Shown here: piece after piece, positions 52,478-61,362 of the stretch
How positions within the stretch are numbered: position 1 is the first letter of the stretch
Layout: each line of letters starts with the position of its first letter
DNA from: Desulfobacterota bacterium AH_259_B03_O07
Lineage (GTDB): Bacteria; Desulfobacterota_D; UBA1144; Nemesobacterales; CSP1-2
Direction: 5' to 3'
DNA: 63,673 nucleotides
Assembly (NCBI GenBank): GCA_027717645.1
Contig: JALLOG010000003.1
Location: 1 to 63,673 of the forward strand
Notes under the pieces: generated by a model
Database searches by the model: none
Told to the model about the DNA's origin: nothing
Seen by the model: the letters and a program-made list of their open reading frames with translations, nothing else
Translations under genes and position numbers: made by a program

Positions 52478-52493
52478 TTGGATGCCTAATAAA
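52478..52493. repeat. attR: 16-bp direct repeat of the integrative element
   Basis: TTGGATGCCTAATAAA, identical to attL at 40922-40937, in the gap between the sigma-like gene and the LLM oxidoreductase. It defines the right edge of the insertion. The joined chromosomal site would read CAATACTTTTGGATGCC into TAATAAATGCGTTCGG. Confidence 0.75.
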
Positions 52494-52658
52494 TGCGTTC
52501 GGTCATCAAAACAATGAACTGTTATCCGGACGAGTGATAGGTGTGAATCAAGTGCAGTTTTTCGTTGAATAATCTATTAATTCTTTAGTTTTAGCTATTG
52601 TCATTCAAGGTTCCTTTTGATTATAATAAATTGATCAATCCAATTACGAGGTGAATAA

Positions 52659-53714
52659 ATGGCTAAAGATATAAAATTCGGACTTTCTGCCCCGATGCCG
52701 GGAGCTGATTTAAATGGACTGTTGGAATTTTCCAAAAGAGTCGATGAACTTGGGTTTGATAGTGTTTGGTATCCAGACCATATTGTTTTCGTTTCTCCAA
52801 CCGAAGTCCATGAGGCATGGACAATAGCAACTGCAGCCGCGGGTATCACTAATAACATAACCCTGGGAACAGTTTCTGACCCTCATAGAATGCATCCTGC
52901 TGTATTTGCTCAACGTCTTGCGACAATCGACCATCTTTCAAAGGGAAGGGTTTCTCTGTGTATGGGAGTTGGTGAGTCCATGAATCTTGATGCTTATGGA
53001 ATAAAGTGGAATAAACCGCTTTCTAGACTGCGGGAATCAATGGAGATAATGAGAAAGCTTTGGGCAGAGGAGGGTAATATCGATTATGAGGGAGAATTTT
53101 ATTCACTTTCAAGTGCCTTTCTTCAGGTGAGGCCTTATAATAGGAAATCTATACCAATGTATATGGCGACTCATACTCCCAAGGGTCTAAAATTCACTGG
53201 TGAGATGGCCGATGGCTGGCTACCAATTGACCTTACACCTGGCTTATATTCGGAATACTTAGGTCGAATTAAAGAAAATGCACAAAATGCAAATCGATCC
53301 ATGGAGGATTTTGATGCTTGCATCTGGAGCTTTACTTCTCTTGGAAAGGACGTGGATGACGCATATAAAACTTTGGAGCCTTTTAAATATGTCCTGATCA
53401 TGCAAGACCAATTAAAGAAAGCTGGTTATGATGTTGATATTCCTGAAGAGTATCAAGGACTTAATTATTTTAATGTTGTTCCTCAGGATGAGGCTGGAAG
53501 ACAGAAGTTTAGGGAAATAGGTAAATACTTTCCTAGAGAGGCTGTGCTAGATTTTACGATAACAGGTTCAAAGAAGGATTGCATCGAAAAGATTGAAAGG
53601 TTTATAGATAGCGGTGTAAACCATTTCGTATTGTTTTATAGGTTTAGTCCTGATCCTGAAGAGTGCCTTACGACATATGCAAAGGAGATAATTCCTTATT
53701 TTAAAAATAAGTAG
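52659..53714 (+). CDS. LLM-class F420/FMN-dependent oxidoreductase
   Basis: 351 aa. FDSVWYPDHIVF, TAAAGITNNITLGTVSDPHRMHPAVFAQRLATIDHLSKGRVSLCMGVGESMNLDAYG are hallmarks of F420-dependent members such as glucose-6-phosphate dehydrogenase-like and methylene-H4MPT reductase-like proteins. GAGGTGAATAA precedes ATG. Reduces or oxidises an unknown small molecule with F420 or FMN. A CBS protein follows 9 bases downstream. Confidence 0.87.
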   Translation: MAKDIKFGLSAPMPGADLNGLLEFSKRVDELGFDSVWYPDHIVFVSPTEVHEAWTIATAAAGITNNITLGTVSDPHRMHPAVFAQRLATIDHLSKGRVSLCMGVGESMNLDAYGIKWNKPLSRLRESMEIMRKLWAEEGNIDYEGEFYSLSSAFLQVRPYNRKSIPMYMATHTPKGLKFTGEMADGWLPIDLTPGLYSEYLGRIKENAQNANRSMEDFDACIWSFTSLGKDVDDAYKTLEPFKYVLIMQDQLKKAGYDVDIPEEYQGLNYFNVVPQDEAGRQKFREIGKYFPREAVLDFTITGSKKDCIEKIERFIDSGVNHFVLFYRFSPDPEECLTTYAKEIIPYFKNK

Positions 53715-53723
53715 GTTGTGTAA

Positions 53724-54107
53724 TTGAGAAGGATTACGAAAAAAAAGGTCGTGACCGCTAATCCTGATGATTCAGTGGTTAAAGCTGCGAGGCTCATGAA
53801 TAGCAAGCGTGTGGGTAGCGTCGTGGTAGTGAGGAATAAGAAGCCTATTGGAATATTAACGGACAGAGATATAGCTCTGAGAGTAGTAGCAAAAAAAGCA
53901 GACTTAGATTCAACTCTGGTAAAAGATGTAATGACAAAAAAATTAATCACCGGAAAAGAAGGGCAGAGAGCGGCGGAATTAGCGAAGGTGATGCATCAAT
54001 ACGGTATACGAAGGATCCCAACCGTTAATAAAAAGGGAGAATTGAGTGGTATAATCACTCTTGACGACCTTCTATATATGATCGGACTAAGGTTTAGGTA
54101 TTCTTAG
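53724..54107 (+). CDS. Two-CBS-domain protein
   Basis: 127 aa from TTG 53724. Two CBS motifs: VVTANPDDSVVKAARLMNSKRVGSVVVVRNKKPIGILTDRDIALRVV and ITGKEGQRAAELAKVMHQYGIRRIPTVNKKGELSGIITLDDLLY. CBS pairs sense adenine nucleotides. It is close behind the LLM gene and may regulate it, though the link is only positional. Confidence 0.85.
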   Translation: MRRITKKKVVTANPDDSVVKAARLMNSKRVGSVVVVRNKKPIGILTDRDIALRVVAKKADLDSTLVKDVMTKKLITGKEGQRAAELAKVMHQYGIRRIPTVNKKGELSGIITLDDLLYMIGLRFRYS

Positions 54108-54499
54108 TACTATTATGTCACTACCGAAGATGTTACGTAATTCGGGGACGGAATTTGTAAATTTTAATTTATTTTACTTTGTCTTGATACAAAGTAACAA
54201 AAATCAAGGGCTGTAAAAAAATTAGGATTTATTAAATCAATTCCTACAGCTAAAAATATTTAATTCACCCCCAACCCTAGATCTTTTCTTAACGCTTTCG
54301 GAATTGATTTTGGCAATTTTTTGAATGCCCGTTTAAACGATTTTTTCTCTAAGAGATTTAGAGATGAGATGCATTGAAGGTCTAAGAAATTGTCTTCGAA
54401 TTATTTAACATCTACAGAGATGACATTAAATATTGTCATTTTCTTAATACTGAAACAAGTTCAGCACAGGCAGCAATTTTTCCAATGCCAATTAAATAA
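54108..54499. other. Intergenic region with a dispersed repeat
   Basis: Contains the 54123-54200 repeat (second copy at 63513-63589). The rest has no recognised gene. A GGATTTATT/AATAAATCC-like weak hairpin is the only other structure. Confidence 0.5.
54123..54200. repeat. Dispersed ~78-bp repeat with TTACTTTGT/ACAAAGTAA hairpin
   Basis: From ACCGAAGATGTTACGTAATT to ACAAAGTAACAA it is very similar to 63513-63589. A perfect 9-bp stem (54174-54182 with 54189-54197) with loop CTTGAT lies at its end. Probably a REP-type or terminator-like repeat of this genome. Confidence 0.75.
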
Positions 54500-56119
54500 T
54501 TAATCGGCCTTATCCTTCCTATCGAGAAAATTATCCACAAAATGAACTTTATTAAATAATATGATGCCAAGCGGATCGGGATCGAGACCTGCTATGTAAG
54601 GTTTTATCATACTTTGTTGTATTGAAATTAAGAAGGGTGCAATGGGTACATCTGTTTCAGTGAGAATTGTCTGTGCTTGATCGTAAAGCCCTTTTCTTTT
54701 TTCCGGATCTATTTCTTGAGCCGCATTTTCTACCAGACTATCGTATTTTGGATTACACCAAAGGGTTCTGTTATTTCCACTGTTGCATTCAAATAGGTTC
54801 ATAAAATTATGTGGATCTGGGAAGTCTGCACCCCAGCCCGCTCTGTGTATCTCAGGTGGATCAGTGTTGATCGTGCTCAAATAAATCTTCCATTCCTGGT
54901 TGGCGAGTTCTACTCCAATCCCTAGATGCATTTTCCACATACTCTGTAGCGCTTCGGCTATTATTCTGTTGCTGCTAACATCAGGATATAGAAATGTAAC
55001 CTTAGGAAATCCTTTTCCATCCGGATAACCTGCTTGGGCGAGCCATGCCTTTGCTTGTTTGGGATCAAAGTGAATTCCAATGTCAGGTGCGTATCCCAAC
55101 ATTCCTTTCGGAATCCAGGATGTTGCAGGTATTCCAGCACCTTGGATAAGATTTACAGTGCTTTCCCTATCTATAGCTGCTGAAAACGCTTTTCTCACGA
55201 GTGGATTGTCAAAAGGCGGCTTTTTTACATTGAACGCTATGTAGTTACCCGTGAATTGTAACTGGGTTTTGAATTCGTCAGATTGATTTAGTCTGGGTAT
55301 CTCAAGAACTGGAATTCCCCTTCCATCAACGTAATCCAGTTCCCCACTTTCATAAAGGGCAAGGGCAGAAGTTGGGTTTTCATTCATTATCATGCTTACA
55401 TGCTCGACTTTTGGTTTTTCTCCCCAGTACTTTGAATTTTTTGTAAGTACTATTTTGTCATGATGTTTCCACGAAGACAGCGAATAAGCACCTAAAGTTG
55501 CTATATTATCTGGGTGAGTCCATCTAATGCCATGTTTTTCAACTATGTCTTTTCTCATAGGAAATGTAGACATGAATGTAACAAGGCTGGGGAAATAAGA
55601 GGCAGGATGTCGAAGCTTTACTTTAAGGGTGTGGTCGTCTATAGCTTTAACGCCGACTTTCTCGGGATCGTCTATCTTTCCTGTATTAAATTCCTCCGCG
55701 TTCTCTATATCATACAGGAAGTAGGCGTAGTCACCGCCTGTCTTAGGATTTAAAATTCGTTTCCAAGAATACTCAAAGTGTTCGGCTTTTAGTGGTTTGC
55801 CATCGGTCCAATAAACATCTTCTCTGATTTTGAAGGTATAAGTTTTACCATCCTCACTTACATGCCAACTTAGGGCAAGAGCCGGCTCGACTTTGTAATC
55901 GTCTCCAAATCTCGTTAGTCCCTCCATTATATTATTGAGAATTAAATATGAAGTGCTATCTGTTGCCAACGACCAATCCAGCGATGGCGGCTCAGAGCCT
56001 ATATTTATATTAAACGTGTCTTTTTTAGCAAGATCTTCGGAAGTAAGCTGGTTGTTATTTCCTTTGCAGCAAAGAAAGATAAATAGGAATATAAAAAGAG
56101 GAGTAATTATTTTTGTCAT
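54500..56119 (-). CDS. Peptide ABC transporter substrate-binding lipoprotein (OppA/DppA-like)
   Basis: 539 aa. Lipoprotein signal (LFIFLFIFLCC, then KGNNNQ). SBP_bac_5 motifs: GSEPPSLDW, NIMEGLTRFGDDY.VEPALALSWHVSEDGKTYTFKIREDVYWTDGKPL, DHTLKVKLRHPASYFPS and AGWGADFPDPHNFM. Binds oligopeptides in the periplasm. No permease or ATPase genes of the transporter are adjacent, so an orphan binding protein or one that uses a distant transporter. Divergent from nothing nearby. Confidence 0.9.
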   Translation of the reverse strand: MTKIITPLFIFLFIFLCCKGNNNQLTSEDLAKKDTFNINIGSEPPSLDWSLATDSTSYLILNNIMEGLTRFGDDYKVEPALALSWHVSEDGKTYTFKIREDVYWTDGKPLKAEHFEYSWKRILNPKTGGDYAYFLYDIENAEEFNTGKIDDPEKVGVKAIDDHTLKVKLRHPASYFPSLVTFMSTFPMRKDIVEKHGIRWTHPDNIATLGAYSLSSWKHHDKIVLTKNSKYWGEKPKVEHVSMIMNENPTSALALYESGELDYVDGRGIPVLEIPRLNQSDEFKTQLQFTGNYIAFNVKKPPFDNPLVRKAFSAAIDRESTVNLIQGAGIPATSWIPKGMLGYAPDIGIHFDPKQAKAWLAQAGYPDGKGFPKVTFLYPDVSSNRIIAEALQSMWKMHLGIGVELANQEWKIYLSTINTDPPEIHRAGWGADFPDPHNFMNLFECNSGNNRTLWCNPKYDSLVENAAQEIDPEKRKGLYDQAQTILTETDVPIAPFLISIQQSMIKPYIAGLDPDPLGIILFNKVHFVDNFLDRKDKAD

Positions 56120-56196
56120 GATTATACTTTTTTATTTTATAAATATATTATGTCAGAATAGCAATAAGAATGTGTGGGCAATTATGAATTTTAATA

Positions 56197-56682
56197 CTAT
56201 AGCTGTTCAGAGGGATTTAGGTCTATAAATAAATTATTTACCATGTTCTGCCTATACTCCAATCTTCTTTGTTTTGAACTACCCGTTCTTCTTTTTCTAT
56301 TTTTAGGAGGTTCAAAATATATACTCTCTCCTTCAGATAGTTCTCTAACCTCAACATGAGCATAATTTGGGAATTTATCATCAGATATTGGATCATGGAC
56401 AGGTGTAGCTATTTCTTTGTATCTAGATGTTAAAACTGTGAATGAATAACACCCATCTGTCATGCTACCATTAATTCTATATCTGATATGTCCTGGTTTT
56501 GAAAATCTACTCCAATCACATGAGAAATCAGGAAACCTAACAGTTTCTAACTTTATTTTATCAGTTTCGTCCAAATCCCTCTCATCAAATGCCCGGAATA
56601 ACTTTTCATTATCCATAAATTCCGTGGTAGGTAGTTTTTTTCTATTCTTTATTTTCAGATCATTAGGATAATTTCTATTCAT
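56197..56682 (-). CDS. Conserved hypothetical, third gene of the second cassette
   Basis: 161 aa, basic and hydrophilic. VRFPDFSCDWSRFSKPGHIRYR and GCYSFTVLTSRYKEIATPVHDP look like a conserved family stretch, YAHVEVRELSEGE near the end, and a Lys/Arg-rich tail. No enzymatic motif. Overlaps the preceding gene by 8 bases, so coupled. Not further identified. Confidence 0.55.
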   Translation of the reverse strand: MNRNYPNDLKIKNRKKLPTTEFMDNEKLFRAFDERDLDETDKIKLETVRFPDFSCDWSRFSKPGHIRYRINGSMTDGCYSFTVLTSRYKEIATPVHDPISDDKFPNYAHVEVRELSEGESIYFEPPKNRKRRTGSSKQRRLEYRQNMVNNLFIDLNPSEQL

Positions 56683-57235
56683 AAAAAGATTTTATAATCT
56701 GACTGTAAATTTCAGGATCTTTGGATTTTATATCAAAAGTTTTCAATATTTTATCGTTTTGATTGATTATTGCTGCAATTTCCAGGTCATTATAGACTTC
56801 CAAAGACAGGTCTTTTTCTTTATTAAAATTTCTATAGTTTAGAAATACACCTTCTTCAATGGATGCGCTTACTCTATTTGGGAACAAATGAAAGGTAGTG
56901 TAAATATAGACAGCAATCTGTTCTGCAATTTCCTTGCTCAAAAAATTTGGAGGTTTAATTCCTTCTTTTACCCATTTGTTAGGTAATTTTATAGCATGAA
57001 TCGAACTCTTTATTTGTTCTGCTGCTGGATCTGGAAAATCTTTTATTTCAATCGTGAAAGACTCATTGGATTCTTTTAGAGTTCCTTTTAAAAATGGTTC
57101 TATTCGTTCATTTATATCTGTAACTTGTTCAAGTGCTTTTCCATAAATTGCTTTATCATACTGCGCATTTGTTTTTAAAGTGTCTTGTGTATAAGTTGTA
57201 TCAAAAATGTCGTTGGCTTGGAAGGATGTTAACAT
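56675..57235 (-). CDS. Conserved hypothetical, second gene of the second cassette
   Basis: 186 aa. The C-terminal half contains RVSASIEEGVFLNYRNF ... LSLEVYNDLEIAAIINQ, which reads like a small alpha/beta domain seen in conserved hypotheticals. This echoes the SLEIYNDPEIEDEYL stretch of the 15385 gene only loosely. Two bases separate it from the upstream gene. Function unknown. Confidence 0.55.
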   Translation of the reverse strand: MLTSFQANDIFDTTYTQDTLKTNAQYDKAIYGKALEQVTDINERIEPFLKGTLKESNESFTIEIKDFPDPAAEQIKSSIHAIKLPNKWVKEGIKPPNFLSKEIAEQIAVYIYTTFHLFPNRVSASIEEGVFLNYRNFNKEKDLSLEVYNDLEIAAIINQNDKILKTFDIKSKDPEIYSQIIKSFYE

Positions 57236-57237
57236 GT

Positions 57238-57858
57238 CTACTCCACTAGTTTATTAAAAATTTCTTTAGATTCAAGTAAATTTTTTCTGAAATCTGAAAG
57301 GAACTTTTTAATTTTTGAAGTGTTTTTAACGTCATAGTGGAAATTAAATGACAATATGTTTCGTTCTTGATCCATGTCATAAGTTAGGTTTAATATATGA
57401 TCTTCAAAAGTGATAATATGTTTAATTTGTTGGGAACTAAAATATTCGCTTTCTAAATTTTCATTGTAAAATTCTTTGTAAGTCCTCAGTTGATCAACTT
57501 TAAATAACTTAAAACTTTCATTATTATCCAACTGATATGCAATATTATGACCTATGTTAGATATAGGAGTATGTGGTAGTTTATTGAAAATCCCTGTCGA
57601 CAATTTAGTTATATTCTCATAACATTGGTCATTTTCTTGTTTTGGAAATAGCATTATCCTATCAGAACTAACATAAATAAGTATATGACTAAGTGTAAAT
57701 CTAATTTCGTACTTAGGTCCTAAAGCAACTTCAACGGGCGTTTCTGGTTCGGTGAGAAATTCCGGAAAATGAATTTTAAACCATTGAGTATTTAAAATAC
57801 CTACGTTCCAAGCACCCAAAATAACAATACTAGTATTTTGCAATAAAGTTTTAGCCAT
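57238..57858 (-). CDS. Conserved hypothetical, first gene of the second cassette
   Basis: 206 aa. Begins LLQNTSIVILGAWNVGILNTQWF with an internal LPHTPISNIGHNIAY; no signal peptide, mixed alpha/beta. It leads a three-gene block (stop-start gaps of 2 bases, then an 8-base overlap) much like the block at 14.6-16.4 kb: a larger protein, a mid-size acidic protein and a small one. Not recognised as TIGR04255 itself. Confidence 0.55.
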   Translation of the reverse strand: MAKTLLQNTSIVILGAWNVGILNTQWFKIHFPEFLTEPETPVEVALGPKYEIRFTLSHILIYVSSDRIMLFPKQENDQCYENITKLSTGIFNKLPHTPISNIGHNIAYQLDNNESFKLFKVDQLRTYKEFYNENLESEYFSSQQIKHIITFEDHILNLTYDMDQERNILSFNFHYDVKNTSKIKKFLSDFRKNLLESKEIFNKLVE

Positions 57859-58063
57859 AAATACTTAGATGTTTATGATTTTTGTTCAGAATCTCGAGAA
57901 ATTACACTTTTTGAATTGAAAAGTCAACGAGATAAGCATTTGCGTTATTCAGTTGATGATAATGTTAAAATTGTATGTTAGTTTGAATCTTGTTTAAGAT
58001 ATTAATGTCTTGATAAGATTCATCCAGCTAACATGACTATTAAGATTATTTCTGAATAGACTC

Positions 58064-59011
58064 TCAAGATCTCAAATCTTCTTTAGTTTCCAAGGACTCA
58101 GGAAAAGGGAAGATTGTAAATTCTTCCTTACCTTCGAGCTCCTCAACGTTAGTCACCCCGAATTCACTCAAACGGTCAATAACTTCTTGGACTACGGCTT
58201 CAGGAGTTGACGCACCCGAACTGAGTCCTACGACTGTATCATCTCTAAACGTATTTTTATCAAGATTATCAGGACCTTCTATTAAATAAGCTTCCTTAAC
58301 CCCACAAGACTTTGCTACTTCTACCAGGCGATTAGAGTTGGAACTCTCTGGCGAACCCATAATAAAAATAACATCAGCCAATTTCGCAAGCTCTTTGACT
58401 GCATCCTGTCTATTCTGAGTTGCGTAACATATATCCAGCTTAGATGGATTTACAATATTCGGAAAACGTCGATTGAGAGCTTCGACTATCGCCCTAGTAT
58501 CATCTACACTTAAAGTAGTTTGAGTGACGAATGCTACTTTATCAGGATCGGGGACCGATATTTTCTCTGCTTCTTCCACCGATTCTACAACAACAACTTT
58601 ATCAGGAGCTTCTCCACTCGTTCCTATGACCTCAACATGGTTTCTATGACCTATTAGGATTATGGTATAACCCATATCAGCGTAATGTTTCACCTCGTTA
58701 TGTACCTTTGTTACTAGTGGGCAAACTGCGTCAACGACCTTGAGATTTCTTGCACTCGCTTCATCCCAAACCGCCGGACTAATTCCATGGGCGCTGAAAA
58801 TAATAGGGACTCTTTGATCCTTAATTTCATCAAGCTCTTCAACAAACCGCACGCCTTTATTTTCAAGGGATTCTACTACCCTTTTGTTGTGAACTATAGC
58901 ATGACGTACATATATCGGAGGACCGTATTTCTCAAGTGCTCTTTCAACTATTTCGATAGCCCTATCAACACCTGCGCAAAATCCCCTAGGTCTTGCAACA
59001 ATAACGCGCAT
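58064..59011 (-). CDS. ispH: 4-hydroxy-3-methylbut-2-enyl diphosphate reductase
   Basis: 315 aa. The three iron-sulfur cysteines are in RGFCAGVDRA (about 12), VDAVCPLVTKVH (about 96) and DICYATQNRQ (about 193), with the conserved Glu and HHxH-like sites in between (HAIVHNKRVVESL; IGHRNHVEVIGTSG). Last step of the MEP pathway to IPP and DMAPP. ErpA could supply its cluster. Confidence 0.95.
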   Translation of the reverse strand: MRVIVARPRGFCAGVDRAIEIVERALEKYGPPIYVRHAIVHNKRVVESLENKGVRFVEELDEIKDQRVPIIFSAHGISPAVWDEASARNLKVVDAVCPLVTKVHNEVKHYADMGYTIILIGHRNHVEVIGTSGEAPDKVVVVESVEEAEKISVPDPDKVAFVTQTTLSVDDTRAIVEALNRRFPNIVNPSKLDICYATQNRQDAVKELAKLADVIFIMGSPESSNSNRLVEVAKSCGVKEAYLIEGPDNLDKNTFRDDTVVGLSSGASTPEAVVQEVIDRLSEFGVTNVEELEGKEEFTIFPFPESLETKEDLRS

Positions 59012-59279
59012 GATAATCTCCTTTCATATCTAAAAACAAATACATAAGACAATTAATATAACTTTTAATCAATATCTTATAATCGTTTAGAACATTGCAT
59101 CGCTTACTCTGACTTAATGTAATCTGAAATATATTAGTATACTTTAAATGTTTAAAGTGATAATACCTTTTTATAATTGATCTCTATCTAAACTATAGTT
59201 TTATTACTCTTCTCTTACTATAAATATCCTCTAGAAGAGAACAGCTAGATAGATACTTGAATGTTTTTCTATTTATATT

Positions 59280-59930
59280 TTACATGCATCTGCATTCGCA
59301 GCTTTCCAGAATATAAGTCGAAATGAAATTATCATCGTCATCAGGGGGAGATTTTATGTGTTCACGCGCAGGATCTACATTTGCTACAGTACATTCTTTA
59401 CCTTCGTTTCCTTTGAATCTTATACACTCGTATTCTGAACACCAATCCCTTGCCTTGGACAGGACTTCTTTTTCAGCGTCAGTGCGTTTCTTCTTTATTT
59501 CTGATTGAAATGGCGGTGCAAAAACGAGCCTTGGCTTTTTATCGGCACATCCTCCGCACCTGCAATGACATTCTATTTTGGATGACAACTGCCATCCACC
59601 TTGAGGGTGTTTTAAAGGTAGGTTATCTTCACTACCCCACTTTTCTAAGTAGCAACAACTACTCTTTGGATCTGTGGTGCTACATGTAACTTCGTTTCCA
59701 TCCAGATTACAAGTACTATTTTTACAAGTTTCATAGCACGCTTTTCTGGCGTTATCCCTAAAATTTTCTAATGCATCGGCTTTTGATTCACCGGTACCGA
59801 CAATGTCTTCTAACACTTTGTTGGACTTGCAATCATTACTAAATTCATTTTGCGAAACTGAAGCACATCCTAGAGCAATTATGAGATTAAAGGTAATTAG
59901 TATATTAATTTTTAGAAATTTGTTTTTGAT
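59280..59930 (-). CDS. Cysteine-rich lipoprotein, apparent ATC/ATA start
   Basis: Read from ATC 59928-59930 the protein is about 216 aa, starting (I)KNKFLKINILITFNLIIALGC with a good lipobox ALGC, and then about 190 residues with 17 or more cysteines, many paired (CCYLEKW, IECHCRCGGC, ESCECRCM). From the first GTG (59816) the signal peptide would be lost, which favours the upstream start. GTGAGG lies 8 bases before ATC (5 before ATA). No ATG, GTG or TTG occurs in between. The C-terminal CxCxC tail resembles the protein at 1434-2009. Probably a disulfide-rich outer-membrane lipoprotein of unknown role. Confidence 0.65.
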   Translation of the reverse strand: MKNKFLKINILITFNLIIALGCASVSQNEFSNDCKSNKVLEDIVGTGESKADALENFRDNARKACYETCKNSTCNLDGNEVTCSTTDPKSSCCYLEKWGSEDNLPLKHPQGGWQLSSKIECHCRCGGCADKKPRLVFAPPFQSEIKKKRTDAEKEVLSKARDWCSEYECIRFKGNEGKECTVANVDPAREHIKSPPDDDDNFISTYILESCECRCM

Positions 59931-59939
59931 TATATGAAC

Positions 59940-60411
59940 CTCACTTAGGTCTTATTTCGAAATTGGTCGATAAATTATAGAATAATATTTACTAAAAGAT
60001 CAAATGAGCGTGTTATAAAGTCGAAATAGATAACTTATCATCTCAGTAGAAATTTAATCAGATGATCAACATGATGATTTTATGCCACATGTTGTGAATT
60101 AGAGTTAGTAGATCTGAAAACTAGAAAGTTGTAAGACTCTCTTATAATATGATTATATTGGAATTACTTATACTTGGAATGGCCTCAGGCGCATCGCTTT
60201 GTAAGCGGCCCCTGGACTTAAGAATAGATAGGTGATAGTAATGAGTTGAAAACAATTTATAGAAATAGTATTAATTTGGAGTTAATTTTTATTTAAGCGC
60301 ATGTTAAAAGATATAAAAATATAATGTGTTTATGTATTCGGATGGGAATATGAAATTATTTAACAGCTACTAATAGTTGTTATCAACTACAAACAGAGGA
60401 GGGATGATAAA
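59940..60411. other. Intergenic region with a tRNA-like hairpin
   Basis: No gene. At 60190-60213 CAGGCGCATCGCTTTGTAAG and the following CG and CCCCTG form a hairpin whose GCGCATCGCTTTGTAAGCG part equals a tRNA-Thr(UGU) anticodon arm, but the rest of a tRNA is absent. The last 50 bases hold the leader of the sulfurtransferase gene. Confidence 0.45.
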
Positions 60412-61260
60412 ATGTCTTACGTGAATTCTGATCATCTCGTGAGCGTAGCATGGCTCAAACAAAATAAGGACAATCCCCACCTTTTGATTATTGATTGTCC
60501 CTGGGACGAGGGGTCTTATGCAAGGGCCCATATCCCAGGGGCTGTGTGTCGACCCGGTCATGCATATGTTAAAGCCAAAGATAAGGAGGGGAGACTAACC
60601 AAAATCTTACCAGGTGCTGATGAATTTAAAGAGTTAGCGATGGAAATGGGTATAGGCTCAGAATCAACAGTTGTACTATATGATGATTGGGGTTCAATTC
60701 TCGCTACAAGGCTGTGGTGGGTTCTTCGATACTACGGTCATGACCATGCTAAGGTTCTAAACGGTGGTTGGCAGGGTTGGGTTTCAGCTGGGTTTCCTGT
60801 TTCCTACAAAGCGCCAAAGCATGCCACAAAAGTTAAAACTTTTGAAGCTAAACCAAGCCAGGAACGTATAGCGACGCTGGCGGAACTAAAAGAAAATTTC
60901 AATAATGCTGATTGGCAGGTTCTCGATGTTCGATCTGAAGATGAGTATTGGGGTAGGGCGGCTCATGGAAATAAAAGGGTAGGACACATACCGGGAGCTG
61001 TTCACTTAGAGTGGAATCTGCTTCTTGACAACTCTAAAGATCCTGAAGCTGTTAGAAGTTTCCGATCGGCTGAAGAGATTAAGATGCTTCTTGACAAGGC
61101 CAGAGTTAATGAGAGTAACGTTCTCGTCACACATTGTCAGGCGGCAGTGAGAGCCGCGTTAGTGGCTTTTGCACTGGAGTTAGTTGGCTACCCAATACCA
61201 AAAGTTTACGATGGGTCGATGGCAGAATGGGCGAATTTGGATGATACTCCTTTAGAATAA
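60412..61260 (+). CDS. Tandem-rhodanese sulfurtransferase (3-mercaptopyruvate or thiosulfate type)
   Basis: 282 aa: two rhodanese domains (about 5-125 and 150-275). The active Cys lies in the second domain, VTHCQAAVRAALVAF. First domain: DEGSYARAHIPGAVCRPGHAYV. Second: VLDVRSEDEYWGRA. The CQAAVRA loop is not the CGSGVTA type of classic 3-MST, so the sulfur donor is unclear. GAGGAGGGATGATAAA precedes ATG. Cytoplasmic. Confidence 0.9.
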   Translation: MSYVNSDHLVSVAWLKQNKDNPHLLIIDCPWDEGSYARAHIPGAVCRPGHAYVKAKDKEGRLTKILPGADEFKELAMEMGIGSESTVVLYDDWGSILATRLWWVLRYYGHDHAKVLNGGWQGWVSAGFPVSYKAPKHATKVKTFEAKPSQERIATLAELKENFNNADWQVLDVRSEDEYWGRAAHGNKRVGHIPGAVHLEWNLLLDNSKDPEAVRSFRSAEEIKMLLDKARVNESNVLVTHCQAAVRAALVAFALELVGYPIPKVYDGSMAEWANLDDTPLE

Positions 61261-61362
61261 ATACTATTAATTTTAGAAATATTAACCAAATTAAGATTTT
61301 TTGGATCGTGATAGTAATTAAATATTTAGCAACTAGTAAACCTAATTAATGGGTGTCAGCAG

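Larger units (their letters stand above)
40922..52493. mobile_element. Integrative element (~11.6 kb) with tyrosine integrase and primase
   Basis: Bounded by identical 16-bp repeats. Contains integrase and RHH regulator at one end, a MazF unit, a zinc-ribbon protein, a terminase-small-subunit-like protein, a structured non-coding kilobase, a membrane protein, a primase with a P-loop module, several small DNA-binding proteins and a sigma-like protein at the other end. No capsid, tail, relaxase or secretion genes were recognised. A replicating plasmid-like or satellite-like element is the best description. Confidence 0.75.
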
